A DNA stretch of 13,860 nucleotides from Flavobacteriales bacterium (GCA_947462695.1 CANHQC010000016.1:1-13860), one strand, 5' to 3'; shown: positions 1-7,525, counted from the first letter of the stretch. Notes: generated by a model not told the origin, from the sequence alone. A program made the numbers and translations.

Positions 1-1892
1 ATTACAACTATCGAAAGGGATTTGGATTGCTCAAATTACGTAAAATCCCTTCTGAGATCGTTGCCTACTTGGAAAAAGCAATTACAGAGACCGATGCATT
101 GTACGATGCGTATAGTTCAAATGAAAAAAGTGCACCTATTGATGCGTATTTTCACCTTGGTGATGCCTATCATTTGAATGAATCATTCCAGAAAGCTATT
201 GATATGTATTCCCTTTTCATTTCGAAAAGTCAAAAAAAATCAGAAATCATTCCAGTCGCTAAAACGAAAGTCGCTCAATGCAACAACGGGATGGAAGCAC
301 TCGAGAAACAAAGCTCTGCACAACTCAAAAATTTGGGTAGTAAAGTAAATACCGAATTCGCTGATTACTCACCTGTTGTGTCACTTGATGGCTCTGTACT
401 TTATTTCACCTCTAAACGACCATGGGCAAATGGTGAAAGCGATGGCTTCAAAAACCCCCAGCTCAATGAATACCCGGAAGATATATATGTGAGCTTCATG
501 AATCTTTCGGACTCTTCATGGGAAAATCCAACGCGATTAGAAATTTGTAAAGCTGAACGAAATGAAGCATCACTTGCAGTGAGTGCTGATGAACGTAAAA
601 TCCTTATTTATAGCGACTCAACCGGTTTGGGTGATATTTACTATTCGGATTTTTACTCGAATAAATTCAATTCCATTACCCGTTTAGAAGATGACAACGT
701 CAATTCAATGTCCTTCGAAAGTCATGGTATGGTGTCTCACAATAACAGTCTATTGTTCTTCGCATCCGATCGACCAGGTGGTTTTGGCGGATTAGATATA
801 TACATGAGTAAACGGACAAAAGACAATAGCTGGTCTACACCAGAAAATTTAGGTCCAACAATAAATACCGCTGCGAATGAAGACGCCCAGTTTATATCAA
901 TTGATGATCGCAGGTTGTTTTTCACTTCAGACGGAGACAAAAGTATCGGAGGTTATGACGTCTTTGTAACGGATATGAAGGATAACGGAACGTGGTCTAA
1001 ACCGATGAACTTGGGTTATCCTATAAATTCAGTGGATGATGATTTGTTCTACACAACGACCATTGATGGATCCCGAGGATATTTGACTTCAAGAAGGAAA
1101 GGTGGATTTGGTGAAACAGATATCTATGAAATCTTTAATGAGGAACTTGGAGTGAAGAACCTTCTTGTTTTTAACGGGGTCATTCGTACCTCAGATAATA
1201 GTCCTCTACCCGAAGACTTTGCACTTTCCATTAAATTAACTTGCCCAGATTGCAAAGAATCTGATCGAAACAGAATGGTGTACCCACGACTGCGCGATGG
1301 TAAATTTATGACCGGAATCAAGCCTTGTTCGGCTTATTCAATAGTATACTCAAATGCAACTGAGAACAAGGAATTATTGAGTGAGTTGGTAAAAACAGAT
1401 TGCAAGGAACCTTATGAAAATATTGAAAGAGAATTGATTCTAGACGTTCCAACGCGCACATTGAAATTTAAACCTAAAGAAATTATTGAGATCCCTGAAG
1501 TTGCTGTAAGCGAGTATGTAAACTCCGAATTCACTCACTTCTTTGATTACAATAAAAATAAACTTCACCTTAAAAAAGGAGATCTAAAAAAATACATCAA
1601 TGAGTTAGAAGATCAAGCTCGCAATGGTCGGACAACGTTTACAATCAGCATCTACTCATCTGCATCTAGCGTGCCAACGAAAAAATTTGAATCGAATGAG
1701 GATTTGGCAAGAACTAGAGCTGAGAATATTAAGTATGACTTACTCGAATACATCGAAAATCAACCTGATCTGAAAGGAAAAGTAAATGTTGTTATTGCTA
1801 AAGCAAGTGTGGAAGGTCCAGTGTTTGAAAATGACGCATCGAATAGAGACAAATACCGTCAATTCCAATATGTACGACTCAAAACAGAATAG
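1..1892 (+). CDS. PorE-like TPR / PD40 beta-propeller / OmpA-like envelope protein, 5' partial
   Basis: The frame is open to the left edge, so the N-terminus (with any signal peptide) is missing; the TTG at 27 is not a credible start. About 630 residues are visible. Order of parts: helical TPR-like segment (about nt 3-290); five PD40/WD40-like blades (about nt 357-1137), each with a pattern such as SxDGxxLYFTSxR or GGFGGxDIY; a beta-sandwich, carboxypeptidase-regulatory-like stretch with CPDC (about nt 1160-1450); and an OmpA-C-like domain (about nt 1510-1890) with FFDYNKNKL and the helix SNEDLARTRA. This order is that of PorE of the type IX secretion system, an outer-membrane-associated periplasmic protein. 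Such TPR-PD40-OmpA proteins occur in several copies per Bacteroidota genome, so an exact PorE assignment is inference. Oddity: where typical OmpA domains have GHTD, with the peptidoglycan-binding Asp, this one reads IYSSASSVP, so normal diaminopimelate binding is doubtful. An intrinsic terminator follows at 1911. Confidence 0.8.
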   Translation, partial: YNYRKGFGLLKLRKIPSEIVAYLEKAITETDALYDAYSSNEKSAPIDAYFHLGDAYHLNESFQKAIDMYSLFISKSQKKSEIIPVAKTKVAQCNNGMEALEKQSSAQLKNLGSKVNTEFADYSPVVSLDGSVLYFTSKRPWANGESDGFKNPQLNEYPEDIYVSFMNLSDSSWENPTRLEICKAERNEASLAVSADERKILIYSDSTGLGDIYYSDFYSNKFNSITRLEDDNVNSMSFESHGMVSHNNSLLFFASDRPGGFGGLDIYMSKRTKDNSWSTPENLGPTINTAANEDAQFISIDDRRLFFTSDGDKSIGGYDVFVTDMKDNGTWSKPMNLGYPINSVDDDLFYTTTIDGSRGYLTSRRKGGFGETDIYEIFNEELGVKNLLVFNGVIRTSDNSPLPEDFALSIKLTCPDCKESDRNRMVYPRLRDGKFMTGIKPCSAYSIVYSNATENKELLSELVKTDCKEPYENIERELILDVPTRTLKFKPKEIIEIPEVAVSEYVNSEFTHFFDYNKNKLHLKKGDLKKYINELEDQARNGRTTFTISIYSSASSVPTKKFESNEDLARTRAENIKYDLLEYIENQPDLKGKVNVVIAKASVEGPVFENDASNRDKYRQFQYVRLKTE

Positions 1893-1910
1893 AATTAAAT
1901 GAATATTGAG

Positions 1911-1936
1911 AAAAGGTCCTTCTGGGGCCTTTTTTT
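1911..1936 (+). terminator. Intrinsic terminator of the PorE-like gene
   Basis: A 9-bp stem (AAAAGGTCC at 1911-1919 with GGGCCTTTT at 1925-1933, one G-U pair), a 5-base loop and a T run at 1930-1936. It lies 19 bases after the TAG stop and separates this gene from the exonuclease gene. Confidence 0.85.
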
Positions 1937-1949
1937 AATTACCCCCTGT

Positions 1950-1957
1950 TATCTTTG
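1950..1957 (+). promoter_or_regulatory. Bacteroidota -7 box (TATCTTTG) for the exonuclease gene
   Basis: Exact match to the TAnnTTTG consensus of the Bacteroidota primary sigma factor, ending 15 bases before the ATG at 1973. No clear TTG -33 element is seen; that region overlaps the T tract of the preceding terminator. The expected transcript start is about 1962-1965, leaving a leader of roughly 10 bases (inference). Confidence 0.6.
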
Positions 1958-1972
1958 TACAAAACACTCAAT

Positions 1973-2812
1973 ATGCGACTTCAACTTAAAAGACCACTTA
2001 TCATTTTTGACTTAGAGACAACCGGCACAAACATTACATCTGATCGCATTGTTGAGATCGCAATGATTAAAATTCACCCTGATTTCAACGAAGAGGAATT
2101 TTGCCAACGCGTAAATCCTGGCATACCTATTCCACCTGAAATAACTGAAATTCATGGGATATCGAACGAGGACATAGCAGATGCACCTAGTTTCAATGAA
2201 ATTGCTCAATCTGTGTTGGATTTTATTTCAGATGGGGATTTGGGTGGCTACAATTCAAATAAATTTGATATACCTGTACTAGCAGAGGAACTCATGCGTG
2301 CTGGATTGACAGTTGATTTTTCGACCAAAAAATTCGTTGATGTTCAAAACATATTCCACAAAATGGAACAACGAACACTTGCTGCAGCGTATCAATTCTA
2401 TTGCAATAAGACAATAGAGAATGCCCATAATGCACTCTACGATGCCAAAGCGACATGGGATGTACTTAAAGCCCAAATGGACAGGTATTCCGAATTAAGT
2501 GAAAAGGTTGATGAATTATCCAAATTTACATCTGTAGGTAATTTTACACTACTTGATTTCGCTGGGCGAATAGCGAAGAATGACAAAGAGGAAGCTGTAT
2601 ATAATTTTGGTAAGCATAAGGGAAAAACGGTTCGTGAGGTGAACAAAATTGAACCTGGATATTACGGATGGATGCTCGATGCAGATTTCCCCTTATATAC
2701 AAAGCAGGTATTGCGGATGGAAATGGAAAAAATAAAACAAGAACGACAGGATTCCAATTCAAACCAATCTATGGAAGCAAAACTTGAAGCGTTGAAAAAG
2801 AAATTTAAGTAA
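1973..2812 (+). CDS. DEDDh 3'-5' exonuclease (DnaQ-like) with ExoX-like C-terminal domain
   Basis: A 279-residue protein of the RNase T/DnaQ exonuclease superfamily, which removes nucleotides from 3' ends using two metal ions. Visible motifs: Exo I FDLETTG (D13, E15), Exo II YNSNKFDIP (D99) and Exo III HNALYDA (H152, D157), so all five DEDDh residues are present. Residues about 208-250 (YNFGKHKGKTV through PGYYGWML) resemble the small C-terminal domain of ExoX-like proteins, and the last 30 residues are a charged helix. A stand-alone repair or processing exonuclease is more likely than the replicative epsilon subunit. An in-frame TTG at 1955 exists but is the 3' end of the TATCTTTG promoter box, so the ATG at 1973, directly before the conserved region, is chosen. 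There is no Shine-Dalgarno sequence. The next gene starts 2 bases after its TAA stop, so the two are probably co-transcribed. Confidence 0.9.
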   Translation: MRLQLKRPLIIFDLETTGTNITSDRIVEIAMIKIHPDFNEEEFCQRVNPGIPIPPEITEIHGISNEDIADAPSFNEIAQSVLDFISDGDLGGYNSNKFDIPVLAEELMRAGLTVDFSTKKFVDVQNIFHKMEQRTLAAAYQFYCNKTIENAHNALYDAKATWDVLKAQMDRYSELSEKVDELSKFTSVGNFTLLDFAGRIAKNDKEEAVYNFGKHKGKTVREVNKIEPGYYGWMLDADFPLYTKQVLRMEMEKIKQERQDSNSNQSMEAKLEALKKKFK

Positions 2813-2814
2813 CT

Positions 2815-3426
2815 ATGAAAATCATTTGTATCGGTAGAAATTACGCGGAGCATGCAAAAGAAATGAATGCACCCCTACCCGCCTCACCTGTATTCTTCAT
2901 GAAACCAGATACTGCTGTTTTGAAAAACGGGGGTGCTTTTTATTACCCTGAATTTACCAAAGACCTGCATTACGAATGTGAACTTGTTGTGCGTATTGAA
3001 AAGGCAGGAAAACACATTTCAACTCAATTTGCCCACAAGTACTATACGCATGTCTCACTAGGGATAGATTTCACTGCGCGCGATTTACAGCAGGAATGCA
3101 AAGAAAAAGGCTTGCCTTGGGAAATTGCAAAATCATTTGAACATAGCGCACCTTTATCCGATAACTGGATTTGCAAAGATGATCTCGAATTATCCAATTG
3201 TTCTTTTATGCTCCGGAAAAATGGGGAAATCGTTCAAACAGGGAATACTTCTGACATGATATTTTCGATTGATGAGATCATCTCATATATTTCTCAATTC
3301 ATGACACTGAAAACGGGTGATTTGATTTTTACCGGTACACCTTCCGGAGTTGGTCCAGTTAAGATTGGCGATCACCTCACTGGAGCATTAAATGGTCAGG
3401 ATATGTTTACTTTTGACATCAAGTAA
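2815..3426 (+). CDS. Fumarylacetoacetate hydrolase family protein (FAHD1/acylpyruvase-like)
   Basis: A 203-residue single-domain FAH-fold enzyme, close in size and motifs to FAHD1. Members of that group are reported to cleave acylpyruvates, decarboxylate oxaloacetate or interconvert oxaloacetate tautomers. Visible: IGRNYAEHAKEM with the putative catalytic pair H13/E16; metal ligands E54 and E56 in LHYECEL and D85 in GIDFTARD; GLPWEIAKSFEH with K106, at the position of the conserved active-site lysine; and a C-terminal TGTPSGVGPVK loop. All expected active-site residues are present, so it should be active. The substrate cannot be decided from sequence; oxaloacetate or acylpyruvate is the best family-based guess. 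It begins 2 bases after the exonuclease stop and has no promoter box of its own, so it is read as the second gene of that unit. Its 3' end faces the sugar transferase gene with 4 bases between the stops. Confidence 0.88.
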   Translation: MKIICIGRNYAEHAKEMNAPLPASPVFFMKPDTAVLKNGGAFYYPEFTKDLHYECELVVRIEKAGKHISTQFAHKYYTHVSLGIDFTARDLQQECKEKGLPWEIAKSFEHSAPLSDNWICKDDLELSNCSFMLRKNGEIVQTGNTSDMIFSIDEIISYISQFMTLKTGDLIFTGTPSGVGPVKIGDHLTGALNGQDMFTFDIK

Positions 3427-3430
3427 TTCA

Positions 3431-4825
3431 CTATTTACCTTTTGCTTTCACAATAATTAAGATCGTATACAACATAATCTTCATATCCAGGGCTAAGGTT
3501 CTATTTTTGAGGTAAAGAAGGTCAAATTTCATACGCTGCAACATTTGATCGACGTTTTCAGCATAGCCATACTTTACCTGACCCCAAGAAGTTATACCCG
3601 GTCTTACTTTGGTAAGGTGTAAGTATTGAGGTTCAATTTGAATGATTTGATCTATATAGAATTGACGTTCAGGTCTGGGACCAACTAACGACATATCACC
3701 AATCAGTACATTGTAAAATTGGGGGAATTCATCCAAACGCAATTTTCGCATGTACTTTCCAATGGGAGTAATTCTAGGATCATTTGCAGATGAAAGTTGA
3801 GGTCCAAGTTTTTCAGCATCAACAAACATCGTTCGGAACTTAACGATGCTGAAAGCTTTACCATTTCTTCCTATTCGTTCTTGTAAAAAGAAAATTGGTC
3901 CAGGAGATGAAATTTTAACAGCGATTGCCATTGCAAGATACAATGGTAACAATAATATAATGGCGACAATAGAGACTAATACATCCATTAATCGTTTCAA
4001 CGTTTGTTGCCAAACAGGCATGGTTTCCACGTTCAATTGAATCAATAATGCGCCGAAAATATTGGTCATCTTTACTGAACCTGATAGTATATCATACATG
4101 TCAGGGAGGATCTTTATTGACAGGTCACCTCCTTCAAGGCGCGAAACTATTGACTTAAGTTTATCGTGTTCTGTACTTTCAAGTGCTATTATTGCCTCTT
4201 CAACATTATTTTCTTGCAGAATTCGCTCCAAATCATCAATATGTCCAAGATAAGGCAAATCGTTTTCAAGTTGTCGATCGACACCGTTTATATTAATGAA
4301 ACCTATGAACCGATAAATGTTCTTCGGTAACTGATTAATTTCCTTATAAATCTCAACCGCTTTATCACTTCCTCCAATTAACACGGTACTAAACCCATTT
4401 CTACCAGATTGAATGCGTTTGACGAGAACAGTAACAAAAATCAAACGGGGAATTAATGTTACTAAAAAATGAATGCCGAATAAGAGTATGATTGACTTAT
4501 AATATACCTGGTATCCCGAAATTTCATCATCAAGTAGTAACAAGAAAAAAAGAGCAATTGATCCAATAACGGTGCCTATAAAAGTTAAATTAACCAATTT
4601 GAAGCGGTAGAGCCTTTTTATATCATGATATGTTCCCTGTAAGTAATACAGCAATAACCAAATGATTGGAACAATTGCAATTCCCCAATAGAGCGAGTCA
4701 GAGGTAATGTAGGGCATTTGCTCAATGTTTGTCTTTCTGGCATAATAAAATAACCACCAAGAAATAAGAGCGGAACACCAATCCAACAAAATGAAAAAGA
4801 AAACTAAAAGCGGATGTTTTTGCAT
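3431..4825 (-). CDS. Initiating polyprenyl-phosphate hexose-1-phosphate transferase (WcaJ/WbaP-type)
   Basis: A 464-residue inner-membrane protein of the exopolysaccharide polyprenyl glycosylphosphotransferase family. It transfers a sugar-1-phosphate from a nucleotide sugar to undecaprenyl phosphate, the first step in building a lipid-linked surface glycan. Layout: N-terminal hydrophobic segments (about residues 6-28, 46-63, 80-98, 110-135); a Rossmann-like CoA_binding_3 domain (about 145-245, with VLIGGS); one further membrane segment (about 280-303); and the bacterial sugar transferase domain to the end. In that domain SPGP (307-310), ERIGRNGK, KFRTM (329-333) and LRLDEFPQF with the catalytic Asp-Glu pair D365/E366, then GDMSLVGPRPE, are all intact. 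Length and domain set are normal for the family; the sugar is not predictable. Its ATG overlaps the lipoprotein's TAA by one base (TAATG), implying translational coupling and a shared transcript. Confidence 0.92.
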   Translation of the reverse strand: MQKHPLLVFFFILLDWCSALISWWLFYYARKTNIEQMPYITSDSLYWGIAIVPIIWLLLYYLQGTYHDIKRLYRFKLVNLTFIGTVIGSIALFFLLLLDDEISGYQVYYKSIILLFGIHFLVTLIPRLIFVTVLVKRIQSGRNGFSTVLIGGSDKAVEIYKEINQLPKNIYRFIGFININGVDRQLENDLPYLGHIDDLERILQENNVEEAIIALESTEHDKLKSIVSRLEGGDLSIKILPDMYDILSGSVKMTNIFGALLIQLNVETMPVWQQTLKRLMDVLVSIVAIILLLPLYLAMAIAVKISSPGPIFFLQERIGRNGKAFSIVKFRTMFVDAEKLGPQLSSANDPRITPIGKYMRKLRLDEFPQFYNVLIGDMSLVGPRPERQFYIDQIIQIEPQYLHLTKVRPGITSWGQVKYGYAENVDQMLQRMKFDLLYLKNRTLALDMKIMLYTILIIVKAKGK

Positions 4826-5694
4826 TAGAAATAAACCACTTTTACGTTATCAAAAATGATAAATGACTGTTGAAGATTAGCCTCAATAAACGCTTCAAAT
4901 GACTGTTCAAAGTACTCAGCATTTGGTGAATTTGAGACAATATCCCTTAAATCGATGTATACTTTCTTCCATTTTACAGTTGAAGCAGGTTGCTTGTTTA
5001 ACGTAATGTTTGGATTGGGTTTAATTTCACTTGCTGATATTCCGATTACACCCGTTGTTAGTGAATTAGTATTGTAATAATCCAACTCTAGGTATACCTC
5101 CTGACCTCTTGGTAGCTGCATTTGAGCTTCTGTATAACCAATCCAGGTACTGTCAACTTTTGATAAATTAACCAATCCATAATAATTACCCCACTTTAAA
5201 ATAGATGGATCATTACCTTTTACAAGTTCAGCAGCAGCAACCGGATCATTCTTTATTTTTAACGCTGCTAGCTCAAATTCTTCTAACCAAAATCTGACTG
5301 AGCTTTTGTACCGCGTTACCGGATTCAATGAAATGGTTTCATTTTTTTTGAGATCGACATTTACCTCAAAAACATCCACAAATTGATACATTTTCTTCGT
5401 GGCTGATATACCATTATTTCGAATCGCGGGAAAAATTTTAATGTTCGCAGCGCCAGAATACAACAACGGTATCTTGAAAGGCACTTCAAAAACACCGACA
5501 ATTTCATCATTCACATACACCCAAGCATCTGTAAAGTTATGGGTTAACTCACCCGTCGGGTACTGTGAATTGGCATTTTGTTCCAACGTCCACTCGCCCA
5601 CCTCTAACCAAGCAGGATCTGGATTGTTCTTTATGCAAGAAACCAATCCTAAAAATGGTAATGCAGACAAGAAGATGAATAGGTGTGTTTTCAT
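4825..5694 (-). CDS. Uncharacterised lipoprotein in a surface-glycan gene cluster
   Basis: A 289-residue protein I do not recognise. The N-terminus is a clear lipoprotein signal: MKTH, a hydrophobic stretch, then the lipobox LVSC with C20 as the lipidated cysteine. The ATG at 5694 is chosen because it gives a standard signal; an in-frame TTG at 5712 is the end of a TACGTTTG promoter box. The mature part is predicted mainly beta: residues about 30-115 contain short strand motifs (WVYVNDEIVGVFEVP, NIKIFPAIRNNG) like an Ig or carbohydrate-binding-type fold, and about 130-289 ends in FIIFDNVKVVYF, reminiscent of jelly-roll carbohydrate-binding domains. That resemblance is visual and weak. It lies 41 bases after the oxidoreductase gene and overlaps the sugar transferase start by one base, so a role in surface polysaccharide assembly or anchoring is plausible inference only. 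Confidence 0.75.
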   Translation of the reverse strand: MKTHLFIFLSALPFLGLVSCIKNNPDPAWLEVGEWTLEQNANSQYPTGELTHNFTDAWVYVNDEIVGVFEVPFKIPLLYSGAANIKIFPAIRNNGISATKKMYQFVDVFEVNVDLKKNETISLNPVTRYKSSVRFWLEEFELAALKIKNDPVAAAELVKGNDPSILKWGNYYGLVNLSKVDSTWIGYTEAQMQLPRGQEVYLELDYYNTNSLTTGVIGISASEIKPNPNITLNKQPASTVKWKKVYIDLRDIVSNSPNAEYFEQSFEAFIEANLQQSFIIFDNVKVVYF

Positions 5695-5709
5695 AGTGAA
5701 TTCGATCCT

Positions 5710-5717
5710 CAAACGTA
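5710..5717 (-). promoter_or_regulatory. Bacteroidota -7 box (TACGTTTG) for the lipoprotein gene
   Basis: Reverse-strand exact match to TAnnTTTG in the 41-base gap after the oxidoreductase gene, ending 15 bases before the lipoprotein ATG. The -33 region holds CTG with 19-base spacing, a partial match. It suggests the lipoprotein and transferase genes can be transcribed independently of the upstream gene. Confidence 0.5.
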
Positions 5718-5735
5718 TTTATTTTGTAATTATTG

Positions 5736-6722
5736 TCAGGTCATTGAAAGCGAAACCTTCATTTTATCCAAAATTTGAACCGCGATATCCAAGGCCCTAA
5801 CACCATCCTCTATCGGAACAATTGGATTTACATCGTTCTTCACCGCATCATAAAAGGAAGAAAGTTCATCCTTTATTGCGTTTCGTTCTTCTATTTCAGG
5901 TTTATCAAACAAGATCTTTTTAACCGGCTTCCCTTCACCCAAATCGAAGACAATGTCTAAGGGATTAGGCTCTCCTTCAACTGTTTCCAGTCGAACTACC
6001 TCAACTTCTTTTGTAAGAAAATCAACACCGATATAGGCATCCTTTTGAAAAAAGCGGGATTTCCTCATGTTTTTCATTGAAATACGCGAGGCAGTTAGAT
6101 TTGCTACACATCCATTGTCAAATTCAATTCGTGCGTTTGTAATGTCCGGAGTATCGCTAACGACTGATACACCCGACGCTGAAATTCGTTTGACTCCCGA
6201 CTTGACAATGCTTAAAATAATGTCTAAATCATGAATCATTAAATCAAGGACAACCGGCACATCTGTTCCTCTCGGATTAAATTGAGCGAGGCGATGCGTT
6301 TCAATAAACATGGGTTGCTTCAAAAAAGGAATGGCTTGTCGAAAAGCAGGATTAAATCGTTCCACATGACCAACCTGCACCTTAACATTTGCCTCTCTCG
6401 CTAATTCCATAAGCGATTTAGCTTCATCAAGTGTTTCGGTTACTGGCTTTTCAATGAATAAATGTTTTGAATTTCTAATGGCTAATTGTGCAATTGAAAA
6501 ATGAGCGAATGTAGGAGTAACGACATCCACACAATCAACGGCATGAATCAAATCTTCTGGTGAATCAAATCGTTTTATTGGAAAAGCATCAACAATTTCC
6601 TTCGCCGCATCATCGCTTGGATCATAAAATCCCACCAATTCGAAGAGCTCATTTAGCTCATGTAAAATTCGAATGTGAATCTTACCAAGATGACCCGCAC
6701 CAAACACACCAATTTTGAGCAT
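5736..6722 (-). CDS. Gfo/Idh/MocA-family NAD(P)-dependent oxidoreductase
   Basis: A 328-residue cytoplasmic dehydrogenase, typical length for the family. The N-terminal Rossmann fold shows GVFGAGHLG (GxGxxG-type, residues 5-13) and the family signature EKPVT (91-95), whose Lys is catalytic. The C-terminal domain has RGTDVPVVLDLMIHDLDI with D160 and H164 at the substrate and proton-transfer positions, then DITNARIEFDNGCVANLTASR-type strands. The VGHVERFNPAF and VLDLMIHDLDII features recall UDP-GlcNAc 3-dehydrogenase-like members (GnnA/WlbA type), which oxidise nucleotide sugars for lipid A or O-antigen; that finer call is inference. A neighbouring glycan transferase supports a nucleotide-sugar substrate. 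The start chosen is the ATG at 6722, just before the Rossmann strand; the in-frame TTG at 6737 is the tail of the promoter box TATTTTTG. Confidence 0.88.
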   Translation of the reverse strand: MLKIGVFGAGHLGKIHIRILHELNELFELVGFYDPSDDAAKEIVDAFPIKRFDSPEDLIHAVDCVDVVTPTFAHFSIAQLAIRNSKHLFIEKPVTETLDEAKSLMELAREANVKVQVGHVERFNPAFRQAIPFLKQPMFIETHRLAQFNPRGTDVPVVLDLMIHDLDIILSIVKSGVKRISASGVSVVSDTPDITNARIEFDNGCVANLTASRISMKNMRKSRFFQKDAYIGVDFLTKEVEVVRLETVEGEPNPLDIVFDLGEGKPVKKILFDKPEIEERNAIKDELSSFYDAVKNDVNPIVPIEDGVRALDIAVQILDKMKVSLSMT

Positions 6723-6734
6723 CTTTTTTTTTAA

Positions 6735-6742
6735 CAAAAATA
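6735..6742 (-). promoter_or_regulatory. Bacteroidota -7 box (TATTTTTG) for the oxidoreductase gene
   Basis: Reverse-strand exact TAnnTTTG match ending 12 bases before the ATG at 6722, within the 79-base gap after the DinB-like gene. No TTG is found at the usual -33 spacing. The predicted leader is under 10 bases (inference). Confidence 0.5.
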
Positions 6743-6801
6743 GCCAGATTAGTTCGGTTTCACCTTGTCAATGAGTAGGACTTTTCAACAATAAAATGAA
6801 C

Positions 6802-7308
6802 CTAATTCAAATTATTTTGGCGATTTAAATCGATTCCGCCGTAGTATGAAGTATCCTTACTTGTCAGCCATTTTGTTAACGTGGTAATCTGACCTGTGTG
6901 GTAAGAAAAATGCTCAATTACATGGATAATTACGGAAAAACCTGTCACATCAAATCCTTGTATTTTATATGCTGTTCTCAGTTGATCCTCATCCATATCA
7001 TCCAGCGTCTGACGAAGATTAACGCGCATGTTTTCTAATAAAAAAACAAGCTCAGCCTTTTTAATATTTGTTTGAATAACGAATTCCTGATCGCGATCAC
7101 GGTTATCTGGCCGACCGCCTATACCCGATAATATCCATTGTCGTGCATTTCCGCACAAATGCAAAATCATGTTTCCTATGGTAGGAATGTTTTCTCCCGG
7201 AGTTCGCCAAAGATCCTTTTCGTCAATCATAGTCAAACATTTGTAAATCCGTTCGTAAGATTCACCAAATACCCTAAAATCGAATTCCTTAACCACCAAT
7301 TGTTTCAT
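6802..7308 (-). CDS. DinB-family protein (four-helix metal-binding)
   Basis: A 168-residue all-helical protein of the DinB/YfiT-like superfamily, of normal length. The expected histidine pattern is present: the first His in MILHLCGNARQWI (about residue 50), then HVIEHFSYHTGQI near residue 130, giving the metal-coordinating His triad and the HxGQ element. Family members bind a divalent metal and some act as thiol-dependent transferases, for example on bacillithiol or mycothiol; no substrate can be named for this one. It is transcribed leftward, divergently from tRNA-His, and is separated by 79 bases from the oxidoreductase gene, which has its own promoter box, so it is probably its own unit. 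A near-match -7 sequence (TAATTTCG, 7330-7337) lies 21 bases upstream of its ATG but is weak. Confidence 0.85.
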   Translation of the reverse strand: MKQLVVKEFDFRVFGESYERIYKCLTMIDEKDLWRTPGENIPTIGNMILHLCGNARQWILSGIGGRPDNRDRDQEFVIQTNIKKAELVFLLENMRVNLRQTLDDMDEDQLRTAYKIQGFDVTGFSVIIHVIEHFSYHTGQITTLTKWLTSKDTSYYGGIDLNRQNNLN

Positions 7309-7355
7309 AATCGCATTTTTCTTGCGTTTCGAAATTAAAAAAAAATTAATGCTTC

Positions 7356-7385
7356 TTGGTAAAACACTTAAAATACGTATATTTG
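7356..7385 (+). promoter_or_regulatory. Bacteroidota promoter of tRNA-His (TTG-N19-TATATTTG)
   Basis: TTG at 7356-7358 and TATATTTG at 7378-7385 are separated by 19 bases, matching the -33/-7 consensus of the Bacteroidota housekeeping sigma factor. An A/T-only stretch (about 7332-7350, including a nine-A run) directly upstream may act as an UP-like element. The first base of mature tRNA-His is 13 bases after the -7 box. Confidence 0.8.
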
Positions 7386-7397
7386 CACCCGAAAACG

Positions 7398-7471
7398 GTG
7401 GTTGTAGCTCAGTTGGTTAGAGCACTAGATTGTGGTTCTAGGGGTCGTCGGTTCGAACCCGATCTTCCACC
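7398..7471 (+). tRNA. tRNA-His (anticodon GTG)
   Basis: A 74-base cloverleaf can be folded by eye. D arm GCTC...GAGC, anticodon stem CTAGA/TCTAG with loop TTGTGGT and anticodon GTG at 7432-7434, variable GGGTC, T arm GTCGG-TTCGAAC-CCGAT, discriminator C73 at 7471. A G is present at position -1 (7397) opposite C73, the HisRS identity element. CCA is not encoded. In the acceptor stem (GTGGTTG with CTTCCAC) five pairs form, but positions 5-68 and 6-67 are adjacent U-U mismatches, which is unusual. A terminator follows 5 bases later, so it is a single-gene tRNA transcript apart from readthrough into prfC. Confidence 0.95.
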
Positions 7472-7476
7472 CATTT

Positions 7477-7507
7477 AAAAGGAGTCCAAATGGATTCCTT
7501 TTTTTTT
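7477..7507 (+). terminator. Intrinsic terminator between tRNA-His and prfC
   Basis: AAAAGGAGTCC (7477-7487) pairs with GGATTCCTTTT (7492-7502) in an 11-bp stem with one G-U pair, loop AAAT (7488-7491), followed by T through 7507. It contains an apparent ATG at 7490 in frame with prfC, which is therefore unlikely to be the real start. Confidence 0.85.
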
Positions 7508-7525
7508 AACGAATTATTTACGACC

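Noticed and set aside
1955..1972. TTG start giving six extra residues on the exonuclease
   Set aside because: The TTG is the last three bases of the TATCTTTG promoter box; the ATG at 1973 precedes the conserved region.
3427..3430. Four-base gap between convergent genes as a possible overlapping-terminator site
   Set aside because: No hairpin or T run is visible around 3400-3450; it is just tight packing.
5399..5800. 133-codon open frame on the plus strand antisense to the lipoprotein gene
   Set aside because: It lies across a well-supported lipoprotein gene and the end of the oxidoreductase gene, has no recognisable motif, and looks like a chance antisense frame.
7490..7525. ATG start giving 12 extra residues on RF3
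   Set aside because: The extra codons are the loop, 3' arm and T tract of the tRNA-His terminator; the start at 7526 matches the usual RF3 length and N-terminus.
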